DNA of 64,000 bases from Flexithrix dorotheae DSM 6795 (GTDB lineage: Bacteria; Bacteroidota; Bacteroidia; Cytophagales; Flammeovirgaceae). Below the pieces are notes generated by a model. It searched no databases, was not told where the DNA came from, and saw only the letters and a list, made by a program, of their open reading frames with translations. Below are positions 45,813-54,188 of this stretch, one piece after another; the first letter of the stretch is position 1; every line of letters begins with the position of its first letter. The stretch covers positions 434,001 to 498,000 of the forward strand of contig NZ_KB903454.1 of the NCBI RefSeq assembly GCF_000379765.1, given 5' to 3'. The position numbers were made by a program, and so were the translations under genes.

Positions 45813-45961
45813 AAAAAAGAGTAAATCCCTGGAAAATAAGTTGAATAATAATGCTAAGCCGGGGAATGGTTCAAACAATCAACTAACAATCCAATCGGAT
45901 CATCAATAGGTAATAACTAAACAAAATAATTTTGGTTCAATAAATCAGGACAGTTAAAATA

Positions 45962-46852
45962 TTAAACCCAGTCAATTCCTTTTTTAAGGAGATCTAAAGT
46001 CTGCTTCTCAGGGGAACCCTCCTTGGGTTGGTAGTTATATACCCAATTCGCTTCGGGTGGCATACTCATCAGAATGGATTCTGTTCTTCCATTGGTATCC
46101 AGGCCAAACTTAGTTCCCTTATCCCAAACCAGGTTGAATTCTACATACCGGCCCCTTCTCAATCTTTGCCAGTCCAGATGCTCCTTAGCAAAAGGAAGAG
46201 ATTGATTTTTTTGCATATAATGCCTGTAAATTGGAGCAAATTTCCGCCCCACATCTTTCACAAACTCAAACCTTTGTCTGAGGGTAAAATCCTCATTTTC
46301 AGAAAGTCGATCGAAGAATATTCCACCTATTCCCCGGGTTTCATTTCTGTGTTTGATAAAAAAATAATCATCCGCCCATTGTTTAAATTTCGGATAATAA
46401 CCAGAATGATGTTTATCACAAACCGCCTTGAGCTGTTGATGGAAATACCGGGCATCATCCTCTACTATATAGTGCGGAGTAAGGTCTATTCCCCCTCCAA
46501 ACCAGCTTACCCCGGTGCTCATCTCAAAATACCGGACATTCATGTGGATAATAGGTACCATAGGGCTTCTCGGATGTAAAACAATAGATACACCTGTGGC
46601 AAAAAAATCTGCCTTTTTTAGTTTAAGCGCCTCTAATATCTTTTGAGGTGTTGGCCCATGAACAGCGGAAAAATTCACACCACCTTTCTCAATTATATTT
46701 CCCTCTTCAATTACACGAGAGTCCCCTCCTCCCCCTTCGGCTCTTTCCCAAATGTCAGATTTAAATTTTCCTTTCCCATCTTCTTCTTCCAAAGCAGCAC
46801 AAATTTCATTTTGTAATCCTTTAAACCAGTTTTCTACTTCCTTTTTAAACAT
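45962..46852 (-). CDS. hemF: Oxygen-dependent coproporphyrinogen III oxidase
   Basis: HemF, 296 residues, which oxidatively decarboxylates coproporphyrinogen III to protoporphyrinogen IX in heme synthesis using oxygen. Diagnostic stretches: GGDSRVIEEGNIIEKGGVNFS, SIVLHPRSPMVPIIHMNVRYFE, WFGGGIDLTPHYI (metal/substrate site), HRNETRGIGGIFFDRL, and GRYVEFNLVWDKGTKFGLDT. Length is normal. Its presence says the organism makes heme under air. Transcribed on the minus strand after the retropepsin gene; both genes have the same 14-base element (AGTGAACCACTATT) shortly upstream. Confidence 0.97.
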   Translation of the reverse strand: MFKKEVENWFKGLQNEICAALEEEDGKGKFKSDIWERAEGGGGDSRVIEEGNIIEKGGVNFSAVHGPTPQKILEALKLKKADFFATGVSIVLHPRSPMVPIIHMNVRYFEMSTGVSWFGGGIDLTPHYIVEDDARYFHQQLKAVCDKHHSGYYPKFKQWADDYFFIKHRNETRGIGGIFFDRLSENEDFTLRQRFEFVKDVGRKFAPIYRHYMQKNQSLPFAKEHLDWQRLRRGRYVEFNLVWDKGTKFGLDTNGRTESILMSMPPEANWVYNYQPKEGSPEKQTLDLLKKGIDWV

Positions 46853-46871
46853 CCTTTTTCAATCAAATTAC

Positions 46872-46885
46872 AGTGAACCACTATT
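46872..46885 (-). promoter_or_regulatory. 14-base element upstream of hemF (copy 1)
   Basis: AGTGAACCACTATT on the plus strand, 19 bases beyond the hemF start codon; the core AGTG-AAC-CACT is an inverted repeat. The same 14 bases recur before the retropepsin gene at 47496. Confidence 0.5.
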
Positions 46886-47024
46886 TGTTTTAATGGAGAA
46901 TCCCTTTTAAGTAATGGAATATTAGGAGGTAATTAACACCCATAATTCCCAAAGCAATTTCAATTACGCATAATTCCCCCAAAACTAAAGGAATAATACA
47001 GTTATGAAAAAATGGCGGATCATT

Positions 47025-47480
47025 TTAATCTTCCATTAAAAATAAAGTGGAGGTTTTATAATCGATTATGGCCGCATACTTATTTAATAAATCCGCACCA
47101 ATTACACCGTCCACCGGATCAATTTCCTTAGCTTGTAAAGATAAATTGATATGGGTAAAATCAATGGCAAGTAATTCAAAATCGGCAAAATTAAACCCCT
47201 GAATGGAAATGGGTGAGGAATCTACCTGATAAACTTTAGCCTCACTGGTGCCCACCCCTCCTCCGGGAGTATCCAGTTCCTCTATTTGCAAATCAAAAGA
47301 TTCGGCCAGTTCAAGGTTAAGTACCGTATTCGAAGCCCCAGTGTCAATCAGAAAGGTCATTTCCTTATCCATAAATTTCCCAACCACCTCAAAAAGCCCG
47401 ACTTTATTGGGCTTTACCTGAATATCCAGATAACCTTTCTGTATTAAAAAGTCTTTAATTGATATTTGTGTGAGATCCAT
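47025..47480 (-). CDS. Retropepsin-like aspartic protease (clan AA)
   Basis: A 151-residue protein with one retropepsin-like domain: the flap strands, the active site FLIDTGASN with Asp46-Thr47-Gly48, a psi-loop at VDGVIGADLLNKYAAIIDYKT. Retropepsins act as dimers, so one DTGA per chain is normal. No signal peptide or membrane helix, so probably cytoplasmic. Such small proteases occur singly in many Bacteroidota and have no known substrate. It is followed on the same strand by hemF, 172 bases downstream. Confidence 0.85.
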   Translation of the reverse strand: MDLTQISIKDFLIQKGYLDIQVKPNKVGLFEVVGKFMDKEMTFLIDTGASNTVLNLELAESFDLQIEELDTPGGGVGTSEAKVYQVDSSPISIQGFNFADFELLAIDFTHINLSLQAKEIDPVDGVIGADLLNKYAAIIDYKTSTLFLMED

Positions 47481-47495
47481 AATTGCAGTATTTAT

Positions 47496-47509
47496 AGTGA
47501 ACCACTATT
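47496..47509 (-). promoter_or_regulatory. 14-base element upstream of the retropepsin gene (copy 2)
   Basis: AGTGAACCACTATT, identical to copy 1, 15 bases before the start codon. Flanks also agree (TTAC/TAT before it). Confidence 0.5.
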
Positions 47510-47807
47510 GAAAAAACTCTTATGGCGGTTTTAAGCCATGCTAATCGTTTTTACCATAATAGAATTCAAATTAAGGAGGAACCCTGAATAATGAAACAAA
47601 ATGTAGATAAATTAAGGAAAAACAAATTATACCATATACTTCTACTCTATAAGTAGAATTATACTTTATACTAAAATACAATTTAATTTACCATTAAAAT
47701 ATTTATTACTCCACTTATAAAATTTAAACAAACTTTTGTAACCTTTCATGCAACCATAAGTACTCACTTATGTCAATAAAGATAAAAATTCCAAACTTCC
47801 ATTTTTT
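47510..47807. other. Intergenic region between divergent genes
   Basis: Including the 14-base element the gap runs 47481-47807 (327 bases) and no gene is seen. It is AT-rich. TTCTACT and AGTAGAA (about 47640-47660) form a seven-pair hairpin without a T run. It must hold the promoters of the retropepsin gene and the FtsX gene. Confidence 0.55.
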
Positions 47808-50162
47808 ATGCTTCAACATTACCTGCTTCTCGCATTTCGAAATTTCAAAAGGTTTAAGAACAGCTTTTTCATTAATCTGATTGGATTATCTACGGGTCTT
47901 GCCTGTACCCTCTTTATCTATTTATGGGTAACTGATGAATTAAAGGTAGATCAATTCCATGAAAAGGACACTCAACTTTTTCAGGTGATGGAGCACCAAC
48001 AATATGCCGGAGATATCATGACCACGTCTTCCACCCCTGGAGTTCTGGCTGAGGCTTTAAAAGAAGAATATCCCGAATTTGAATATACAGCCACCACTAC
48101 CTGGATTTCCCCATTTACACTTTCTATAGAGGATCACAATGTAAAGGCAGATGGCTATTATGTTGGGGCAGATTTTTTTAATATTTTTTCTTACGACCTT
48201 ATTCAGGGAAACAAAGACCAGGTTTTAGCTGACAAAACTTCCATCACAATTTCCGAATCCCTGGCCAAAAAGCTTTTTGATACTACAGAAGACATCCTTG
48301 GTAAAACCATTGAAGTTCAACATAAAAAAAATTATAAACTTACCGGAGTATTTAAAGATGTGCCCAAAAATTCTTCCTATCAATTTGATTTCGTTTTGCC
48401 ATTCGAACAGTTTAAGGATGAAAATGAATGGGTAACTTCCTGGGGTAATAATGGGCCTCCCACTTTTGCAGTATTGAAGAAAGGCACAAATCCACAAGAA
48501 CTCGAAAAGAAAATTGCCGATTTTGTAAAGAAAAAAAACGAACAGTCCAATGTCACTTTATTTCTAAAGCCCTATTCGGAAAGATATCTGTTTGGAAGCT
48601 ATGAAAATGGAGTACAGTCTGGGGGAAGAATAGAATATGTCAGGCTATTTTCCATTATTGCCGCCTTTATCCTGTTTATTGCCTGCATCAATTTCATGAA
48701 TTTATCTACCGCACGCGCTTCAAGAAGAGTGAAAGAGGTTGGGGTTAAAAAAGCATTGGGAATTAAAAGAAGTGCTTTAATTTCTCAGTTTCTTGGGGAG
48801 TCCATGGTCATGGCATTTTTATCAATTTTCGTAGCACTGATTCTGGTAGTTTTATTTTTACCACAATTCAATGAAATCACCGAAAAGAAAATAGCACTGG
48901 CACTGGATGGTAACCTGGTGCTCTCCCTGCTTGCCATAGCTTTACTTACCGGCATAATTTCGGGAAGTTATCCTGCGCTTTACCTGTCAGGTTTCCGCCC
49001 TGTGGTGGTATTGAAAGGAGAAATCAGAAGTTCACTTGGAGAGTTGTGGGCAAGAAGAGGTTTGGTGATTTTTCAGTTTATTCTTTCAATCATGCTCATT
49101 GTTTCGGTGGCGGTGGTCTACAAACAAATCGAATTTGTACAGAAAAAAAACCTGGGATTCAACAAAGATAATGTCATTTATTTCCCTATGGATGGCAAAG
49201 TGGAAGAAAGCAGGGAAACATTTCTGAACGAGTTGAAAAGAATTCCCGGAGTGGTGAATGCCACCAGTGTGGGACACGATATGATTGGAAGGCAAAACAA
49301 TACCAGTGGGCTGGAATGGGAGGGTAAAAATCCTGATGATAAAATTCTCTTTGAAAATGTGAGATCGGATTTTGGCTTAATAGAAACACTTGGAATCGAA
49401 ATGAAGGAAGGGAGGTCGTTTTCCACCGAATTTAGTACCGATACAAGTAAAATTATTTTCAATGAAGCGGGGATAAAAGTAATGGGTTTGCAAGACCCGA
49501 TTGGAAAAGTGATCAAACTTTGGGGGGAATATGACCTGGAAATTATAGGAGTTGCAAAAGACTTTCATTTTCAGTCCCTTCATGAAGAAGTCAGTCCTCT
49601 TTTCTTTATAATAAATCCTGAAATCACCTGGAATATCATGGCTAGAATTGAGGCTGGAAAAGAAAAAGAAACATTGGAAAAGATTAAAGATTTCTACCAG
49701 GATTTCAATCCGGGGTTTACTTTCGATTACCAGTTTCTGGATCAGGAATATGCAAATCAATATAAAGCGGAACAAAGAGTGGCCACACTGTCCCAGTATT
49801 TTGCGGGATTCGCCATTCTCATTTCCTGCCTGGGGCTTTTCGGGCTGGCTACTTTTACAGCCGAAAGAAGATTGAAAGAAATAGGAATTAGGAAAGTACT
49901 GGGTTCCAGTGTAATCAATATCATTTATTTGCTTTCAGGGGATTTTACCAGAATGGTGGTAATTGCGATTTTCATTGCCCTGCCTATCAGTTACTTTGCT
50001 TTGGACAACTGGCTACAAAGGTTCGCTTATAGAATCGATCTGGAAATCTGGTTTTTCATTGGCGCAGGATTTTTGGCCTTGCTCATTGCCTGGATCACTG
50101 TAGGCATGCAGGCAGTAAAAGCAGCTAATGTAAACCCAGCCAAATGCCTGAGAAGTGAATGA
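47808..50162 (+). CDS. FtsX-like ABC transporter permease (MacB family)
   Basis: A 784-residue permease with the same layout as the one at 14203: N-terminal helix (NLIGLSTGLACTLFIYLWV), MacB-like periplasmic core domain, a helix group with VKEVGVKKALGIKRSALISQFLGES, a second core domain, and a C-terminal helix group with LKEIGIRKVLGSSVINIIYLLSGDF. No ATPase gene adjacent. The two permeases are paralogs of a large Bacteroidota family; substrates unknown. Terminator at 50215. Confidence 0.9.
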   Translation: MLQHYLLLAFRNFKRFKNSFFINLIGLSTGLACTLFIYLWVTDELKVDQFHEKDTQLFQVMEHQQYAGDIMTTSSTPGVLAEALKEEYPEFEYTATTTWISPFTLSIEDHNVKADGYYVGADFFNIFSYDLIQGNKDQVLADKTSITISESLAKKLFDTTEDILGKTIEVQHKKNYKLTGVFKDVPKNSSYQFDFVLPFEQFKDENEWVTSWGNNGPPTFAVLKKGTNPQELEKKIADFVKKKNEQSNVTLFLKPYSERYLFGSYENGVQSGGRIEYVRLFSIIAAFILFIACINFMNLSTARASRRVKEVGVKKALGIKRSALISQFLGESMVMAFLSIFVALILVVLFLPQFNEITEKKIALALDGNLVLSLLAIALLTGIISGSYPALYLSGFRPVVVLKGEIRSSLGELWARRGLVIFQFILSIMLIVSVAVVYKQIEFVQKKNLGFNKDNVIYFPMDGKVEESRETFLNELKRIPGVVNATSVGHDMIGRQNNTSGLEWEGKNPDDKILFENVRSDFGLIETLGIEMKEGRSFSTEFSTDTSKIIFNEAGIKVMGLQDPIGKVIKLWGEYDLEIIGVAKDFHFQSLHEEVSPLFFIINPEITWNIMARIEAGKEKETLEKIKDFYQDFNPGFTFDYQFLDQEYANQYKAEQRVATLSQYFAGFAILISCLGLFGLATFTAERRLKEIGIRKVLGSSVINIIYLLSGDFTRMVVIAIFIALPISYFALDNWLQRFAYRIDLEIWFFIGAGFLALLIAWITVGMQAVKAANVNPAKCLRSE

Positions 50163-50214
50163 TTTTTTTGTTAATACAACAATTAATGTAATAGGTAATT
50201 ATTCCAAACAAAAT

Positions 50215-50244
50215 AGCCTGGGGTTTCCCGGGCTTTTTTGTTTT
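50215..50244 (+). terminator. Terminator after the 47808-50162 permease
   Basis: AGCCTGGG, loop GTTT, CCCGGGCT with one G-U pair, followed by a T-rich tail. Confidence 0.8.
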
Positions 50245-50265
50245 AAATCTGTTTAAGATAAAGGC

Positions 50266-50273
50266 TAATTTTG
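50266..50273 (+). promoter_or_regulatory. Possible -7 box for the 50306 gene
   Basis: TAATTTTG fits TAnnTTTG and lies 32 bases before the ATG. No TTG at 17-23 bases upstream. Confidence 0.35.
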
Positions 50274-50305
50274 TTTTTAAATAAAAATAACCTTCAGAAA
50301 ATTAT

Positions 50306-51001
50306 ATGGAAAAATTTAAAATTCAAACACTCAATCGAACCGCCCATTTTATTCTCATTTCTGAATTTAAACATGCTGCAATTCCTTTTGAAGAGAAAAA
50401 TATGGCAAACCCTCCTGAAAAAGGTGAATTTGCATTTGGTGAACTTACAATAAAATTGGAGTTCCAAAATGAAGTACAAAGTATTTTGACTCAGCTAAAT
50501 AATCCTAATGGCTATTTGATTTTTGGATTAGAAAAAGGAAAAAGGCAATCCTCTAACTTGATAAACTATGCATTAATTGGATATGCGGTTATTATTACAA
50601 TTTTATTAATAAATAATTGGGATACAAGTTACAATCAACAAAATCATAGAAACTTTGAAATAATCTGGAACCATAATAATTCAATAGTCGAATATATACA
50701 AAAAAACAATCAAAAAATATATTTAAGGTACTATGATGAAAATCAGGATAGAAATTTTGAAAAAGTAGAAGAATACAAAGGCGGTATTAATCCATCAAGT
50801 ATTTCAAAAGATAAGGATGAAAATGGATATTTTGAGGATATATCTTTCTATAATCTGAATGGTGATTTTGTTGGAAAAAGCATTGATAAAGACAATGATC
50901 AAATATTTGAGTTTTATGAAATTTTACTTGAGAATGGAAAAGTTTTAAAACTATATGATAAAAACAACAATGGTCAATTCGACTTTGTAGAAATTAGATA
51001 A
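50306..51001 (+). CDS. Single-pass membrane protein with EF-hand-like Asp/Asn repeats
   Basis: A 231-residue protein not recognised as a family. The first ~88 residues are soluble, a membrane helix follows (LINYALIGYAVIITILLINN, about 90-112), and the C-terminal half carries four repeats of an Asp/Asn-rich loop followed by an aromatic residue: YDENQDRNFEKVEEY, DKDENGYFEDISFY, DKDNDQIFEFYEI, DKNNNGQFDFVEI. They resemble calcium-binding EF-hand or thrombospondin type 3 loops. Orientation would place them in the periplasm. Function unknown. A -7 box is at 50266. Confidence 0.65.
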   Translation: MEKFKIQTLNRTAHFILISEFKHAAIPFEEKNMANPPEKGEFAFGELTIKLEFQNEVQSILTQLNNPNGYLIFGLEKGKRQSSNLINYALIGYAVIITILLINNWDTSYNQQNHRNFEIIWNHNNSIVEYIQKNNQKIYLRYYDENQDRNFEKVEEYKGGINPSSISKDKDENGYFEDISFYNLNGDFVGKSIDKDNDQIFEFYEILLENGKVLKLYDKNNNGQFDFVEIR

Positions 51002-51089
51002 TCTCTTGATTCATGCCAAAGCGAATGTAAATAAAGCTAAATATTCGCAAGGTCTTCATTAAAGAACTCTTATATTATGTCTTGAATTA

Positions 51090-51146
51090 GGCTATTCGTC
51101 ATTTGTAATGGCGAATCTGTATCATAGGATTTGTAATCCGCACACA
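51090..51146. repeat. Dispersed copy of the palindrome repeat
   Basis: GGCTATTCGTCATTTGTAAT... matches 44388-44414 at 25 of 27 positions, and the two differences keep the stem (a C-G pair becomes T-G). It is followed by GGATTTGTAATCC (51128-51140), matching the second hairpin of the array. Confidence 0.85.
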
Positions 51147-51269
51147 ACACTTTTGTTCCCAATGCGCCCGGCAGCAATTGTATTGCCCGAATTTGCACTT
51201 TCTACTAACCTTGGTATAAAAATGGAGGTTTTATTTTCGAATTGATTTATCAAACTGAAACTAATAACC

Positions 51270-51929
51270 ATGATGAACCTACGCCTTATTCTGCTTGCCC
51301 TTATTGTAATTTCCTCTTGTGCTCCTTACGCGAAGGGGCCTGTCTTTACAATTGAAGAAACTAATGAAATTTTTCATCCTTATATTGAATTTATGGAGAT
51401 TAAACCTGGTATGACGGTGGCTGATGTGGGGGCAGGGTCTGGGATATTTACCATAGTTATGGCTACCCAATTCGATAGTTGCAAGGTACTTATTCAGGAC
51501 ATTGACCAGGAAACCCTCCAACAAAACAATGTGGACAAAATGATCTCGCATTATTCGGGTAAACTTGGTTATGACCTGGGAGCTCGAAATCAATTCGAAA
51601 TAATTTATGGAACTCCAACAAAATCTAATCTTCCAGATCAGTCTGTGGATGTCATTTATACAAATGCCACAATTCATGTTTTCGATGCACCCAATGAAAT
51701 GTTACAGAACCTCCGAAAAACACTAAAACCAACAGGTAAAATATTTATTAGGGATGCTTTCAAAGGGGATAATGGAAAAGGAGATTTTTGCTCCGATTCG
51801 AAATGTGCCAAGCCCCTATACACAATTGATGAATTTCTTGAAATGATGAATGAAAATGGTTACAAGCTTTTAAAACAATCTCCAGAAATGGATGGCTACC
51901 CAGTATTTGGTTTTGGCCTAATGAATTAG
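51270..51929 (+). CDS. Lipoprotein SAM-dependent methyltransferase-like protein
   Basis: A 219-residue protein with a short lipoprotein signal (LILLALIVISSC, Cys17) and a class I methyltransferase domain: motif I VADVGAGSGIFT (51-62), an acidic strand end LIQDID, a motif with IYTNATIHVF, and GKIFIRDAF. A lipid-anchored methyltransferase outside the cytoplasm is odd, because S-adenosylmethionine is not expected there; either the signal is not cleaved as predicted or it acts on another ligand. Substrate unknown. Stands alone. Confidence 0.8.
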   Translation: MMNLRLILLALIVISSCAPYAKGPVFTIEETNEIFHPYIEFMEIKPGMTVADVGAGSGIFTIVMATQFDSCKVLIQDIDQETLQQNNVDKMISHYSGKLGYDLGARNQFEIIYGTPTKSNLPDQSVDVIYTNATIHVFDAPNEMLQNLRKTLKPTGKIFIRDAFKGDNGKGDFCSDSKCAKPLYTIDEFLEMMNENGYKLLKQSPEMDGYPVFGFGLMN

Positions 51930-52287
51930 ATTTCTTGAAGGTCAAATAAATAATTCTCTCAGGTAAAAACAGGAACCAAATCATAACTAAAAAACATTAT
52001 GGAAGTTTGTATTGGTTTTGACTTCAAAAGGTCATTGTATTTCTCGGAAAATTTTTGCCCCATAGGGTTTTCGTAGAAATTTTGCTTTTTTGAAACTCAG
52101 AAGCCAAAAATACGCAAGGCCACTATAGAAGCCCCTGCTAAGAATTAACTTTAATATTATAGTTCGCATAGTCTCTTAAAAAATCTCCATAATTCTTCCA
52201 TTTTCAATTTTTAAAGTATTTACTTTAAGTTTAGAATCAAAGCATTTTTTTAAGGCTATTCTTAATTTAAAAGCAATATTTTTTTCG
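51930..52287. other. Intergenic region with an inverted repeat before the GH13 gene
   Basis: No gene is seen in these 358 bases. TTAAAGTA (52211-52218) and TACTTTAA (52221-52228) are perfect eight-base arms two bases apart, about 60 bases upstream of the GH13 start; they could be an operator. Confidence 0.55.
52211..52228 (+). promoter_or_regulatory. Inverted repeat upstream of the GH13 gene
   Basis: TTAAAGTA-TT-TACTTTAA. Size and position fit an operator; no regulator is identified. Confidence 0.4.
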
Positions 52288-54144
52288 ATGTCAATCAAAA
52301 GGACAATACTTTTATTTATTCCTTTTATTTTTTGGAGTTGTTGGAAAAAAACAACAGATGAAGAACTGAATTTAAGTACAACTGCTATGGGCCAATACCT
52401 GCTAAATGAGTATCCCAAGGGGGACAAAATTGTGATTTACCAAATGATGACCAGGCTTTTTGGGAATAAGGTAAAAACAAATCAAAAATACGGTACCATT
52501 GAAGAAAATGGAGTGGGAAAGTTCAATGATATCACTGACAAAGCCCTGGAAGAAATTTATGATTTGGGCATTACCCATATATGGTACACCGGGATAATTG
52601 AACATGCAGTTCTAACTGATTATCAGAAATATAACATCCCCCTTGATGATGCTGATGTGGTAAAAGGCAGAGCAGGTTCGCCCTATGCCATCAAGGATTA
52701 TTATGATGTAAACCCCGATTTGGCAGTGGAGGTGGACAAAAGAATGGAAGAATTTGAAGAACTCATCACCAGAACCCATAAAAACAAGCTGAAAGTACTG
52801 ATAGATTTTGTACCCAACCATGTGGCACGCTTCTATCATTCTGATGCAAAACCAGAAGGTGTAACCGATTTCGGGGAAAATGATAATACTGCAGTAGCCT
52901 TCGATTCCAGTAATAATTTTTACTATATCCCCGAAAAATCTTTTGTGGTTCCGGCTGAATATGAATCACTTGGAAAGGGAAGTGCATTCCCTACCAAAAA
53001 TGGAAAGTTTGATGAGTTTCCTGCCAAAGCCACTGGCAATGATCAGTTTACAGAAAAACCAGGAATTAACGACTGGTTTGAAACGGTAAAACTGAATTAT
53101 GGAGTAGATTACGAGAACGACAAACAAAAACATTTTGAACCCACTCCAGATACCTGGATAAAAATGAGGGATATTCTCATTTACTGGGCAGAGAAAGGTA
53201 TCGATGGATTTCGTTGCGATATGGCGGAAATGGTTCCGGTAGAATTTTGGCAGTGGGTGATCCCGCAGGTAAAAGAAATTAATTCAGATTTGATATTTAT
53301 TGCTGAAATCTACAATCCCGAGGAATATGAAAACTATGTAAAAACCGGAAAATTCGATTTTCTTTATGATAAAGTGCAGCTTTACGATACACTAAAAAGT
53401 ATTACCAAAGGAATTGGCAGCACCAACGACCTTCCTCCCATTTGGCGAGATTTAAAAGGCATGAATAAGCACATGTTAAGGTTTCTGGAAAATCATGACG
53501 AACAAAGAATTGCTTCCAAAGGTTTTGCAGGCTCACCGGTATTTGCCAAACCCGCCATGATTATTTCCGCTACCTGGTATTCCGGACCCGTGATGATTTA
53601 TTTTGGGCAGGAAGTTGGCGAGCCAGGCGATGGCGAAGAGGGATTTGGAGGAAATGATGGAAGAACAACCATATTCGATTATTGGGGAGTACCCGAACAT
53701 CAGCGATGGATGAATGATGGTAAATTTGATGGTGCACTACTCAGCAATGAACAAACTTCCCTGAGGGAGTTTTACAAAGATTTGCTGGTGATGGTCAGGT
53801 CTAACTCTGCATTCTCAGAAGGAAGATTATTTGACCTTCATCCATTTAACCAGATTAATTCTGGAAATTATAATGAAAAAATTTATGCCTTTCTCCGCAT
53901 TGCCCAAAAGGAAAAAGTATTGATAATCGTCAACTTCGATAAAGCGAAAGGACAGGAAATTAGCCTGGTTATTCCCGAAGATGTAATTCCACTTTTAGGA
54001 ATTAAAGAGGAAAAGAATTACATTTTGGAAAATACACTTGGACATAATTATACGATTAAAGATTTAACAAAAAAAGATTTTATTGAAGGCATCAATATGC
54101 AAATTCCCCGGCACTCAGGCTATATTTTCCAATTGAAGAATTAA
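52288..54144 (+). CDS. Glycoside hydrolase family 13 alpha-amylase-like lipoprotein
   Basis: A 618-residue GH13 enzyme for alpha-glucans. Lipoprotein signal with FIFWSC (Cys18). The four GH13 regions are seen: DFVPNHVARFYHS, GFRCDMAEMVP with the nucleophile Asp311, FIAEIYNPE with the acid Glu340, and FLENHDEQR with Asp404. A long insert between regions I and II and a C-terminal beta domain (about 525-618) are present. It is probably on the cell surface or in the periplasm and acts on starch or maltodextrins, but no SusCD pair is nearby. A GSCFA gene follows 44 bases downstream. Confidence 0.92.
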   Translation: MSIKRTILLFIPFIFWSCWKKTTDEELNLSTTAMGQYLLNEYPKGDKIVIYQMMTRLFGNKVKTNQKYGTIEENGVGKFNDITDKALEEIYDLGITHIWYTGIIEHAVLTDYQKYNIPLDDADVVKGRAGSPYAIKDYYDVNPDLAVEVDKRMEEFEELITRTHKNKLKVLIDFVPNHVARFYHSDAKPEGVTDFGENDNTAVAFDSSNNFYYIPEKSFVVPAEYESLGKGSAFPTKNGKFDEFPAKATGNDQFTEKPGINDWFETVKLNYGVDYENDKQKHFEPTPDTWIKMRDILIYWAEKGIDGFRCDMAEMVPVEFWQWVIPQVKEINSDLIFIAEIYNPEEYENYVKTGKFDFLYDKVQLYDTLKSITKGIGSTNDLPPIWRDLKGMNKHMLRFLENHDEQRIASKGFAGSPVFAKPAMIISATWYSGPVMIYFGQEVGEPGDGEEGFGGNDGRTTIFDYWGVPEHQRWMNDGKFDGALLSNEQTSLREFYKDLLVMVRSNSAFSEGRLFDLHPFNQINSGNYNEKIYAFLRIAQKEKVLIIVNFDKAKGQEISLVIPEDVIPLLGIKEEKNYILENTLGHNYTIKDLTKKDFIEGINMQIPRHSGYIFQLKN

Positions 54145-54188
54145 CCATTTTCTAATAGATACAATAAATTAAAAACCCACGAATATTT

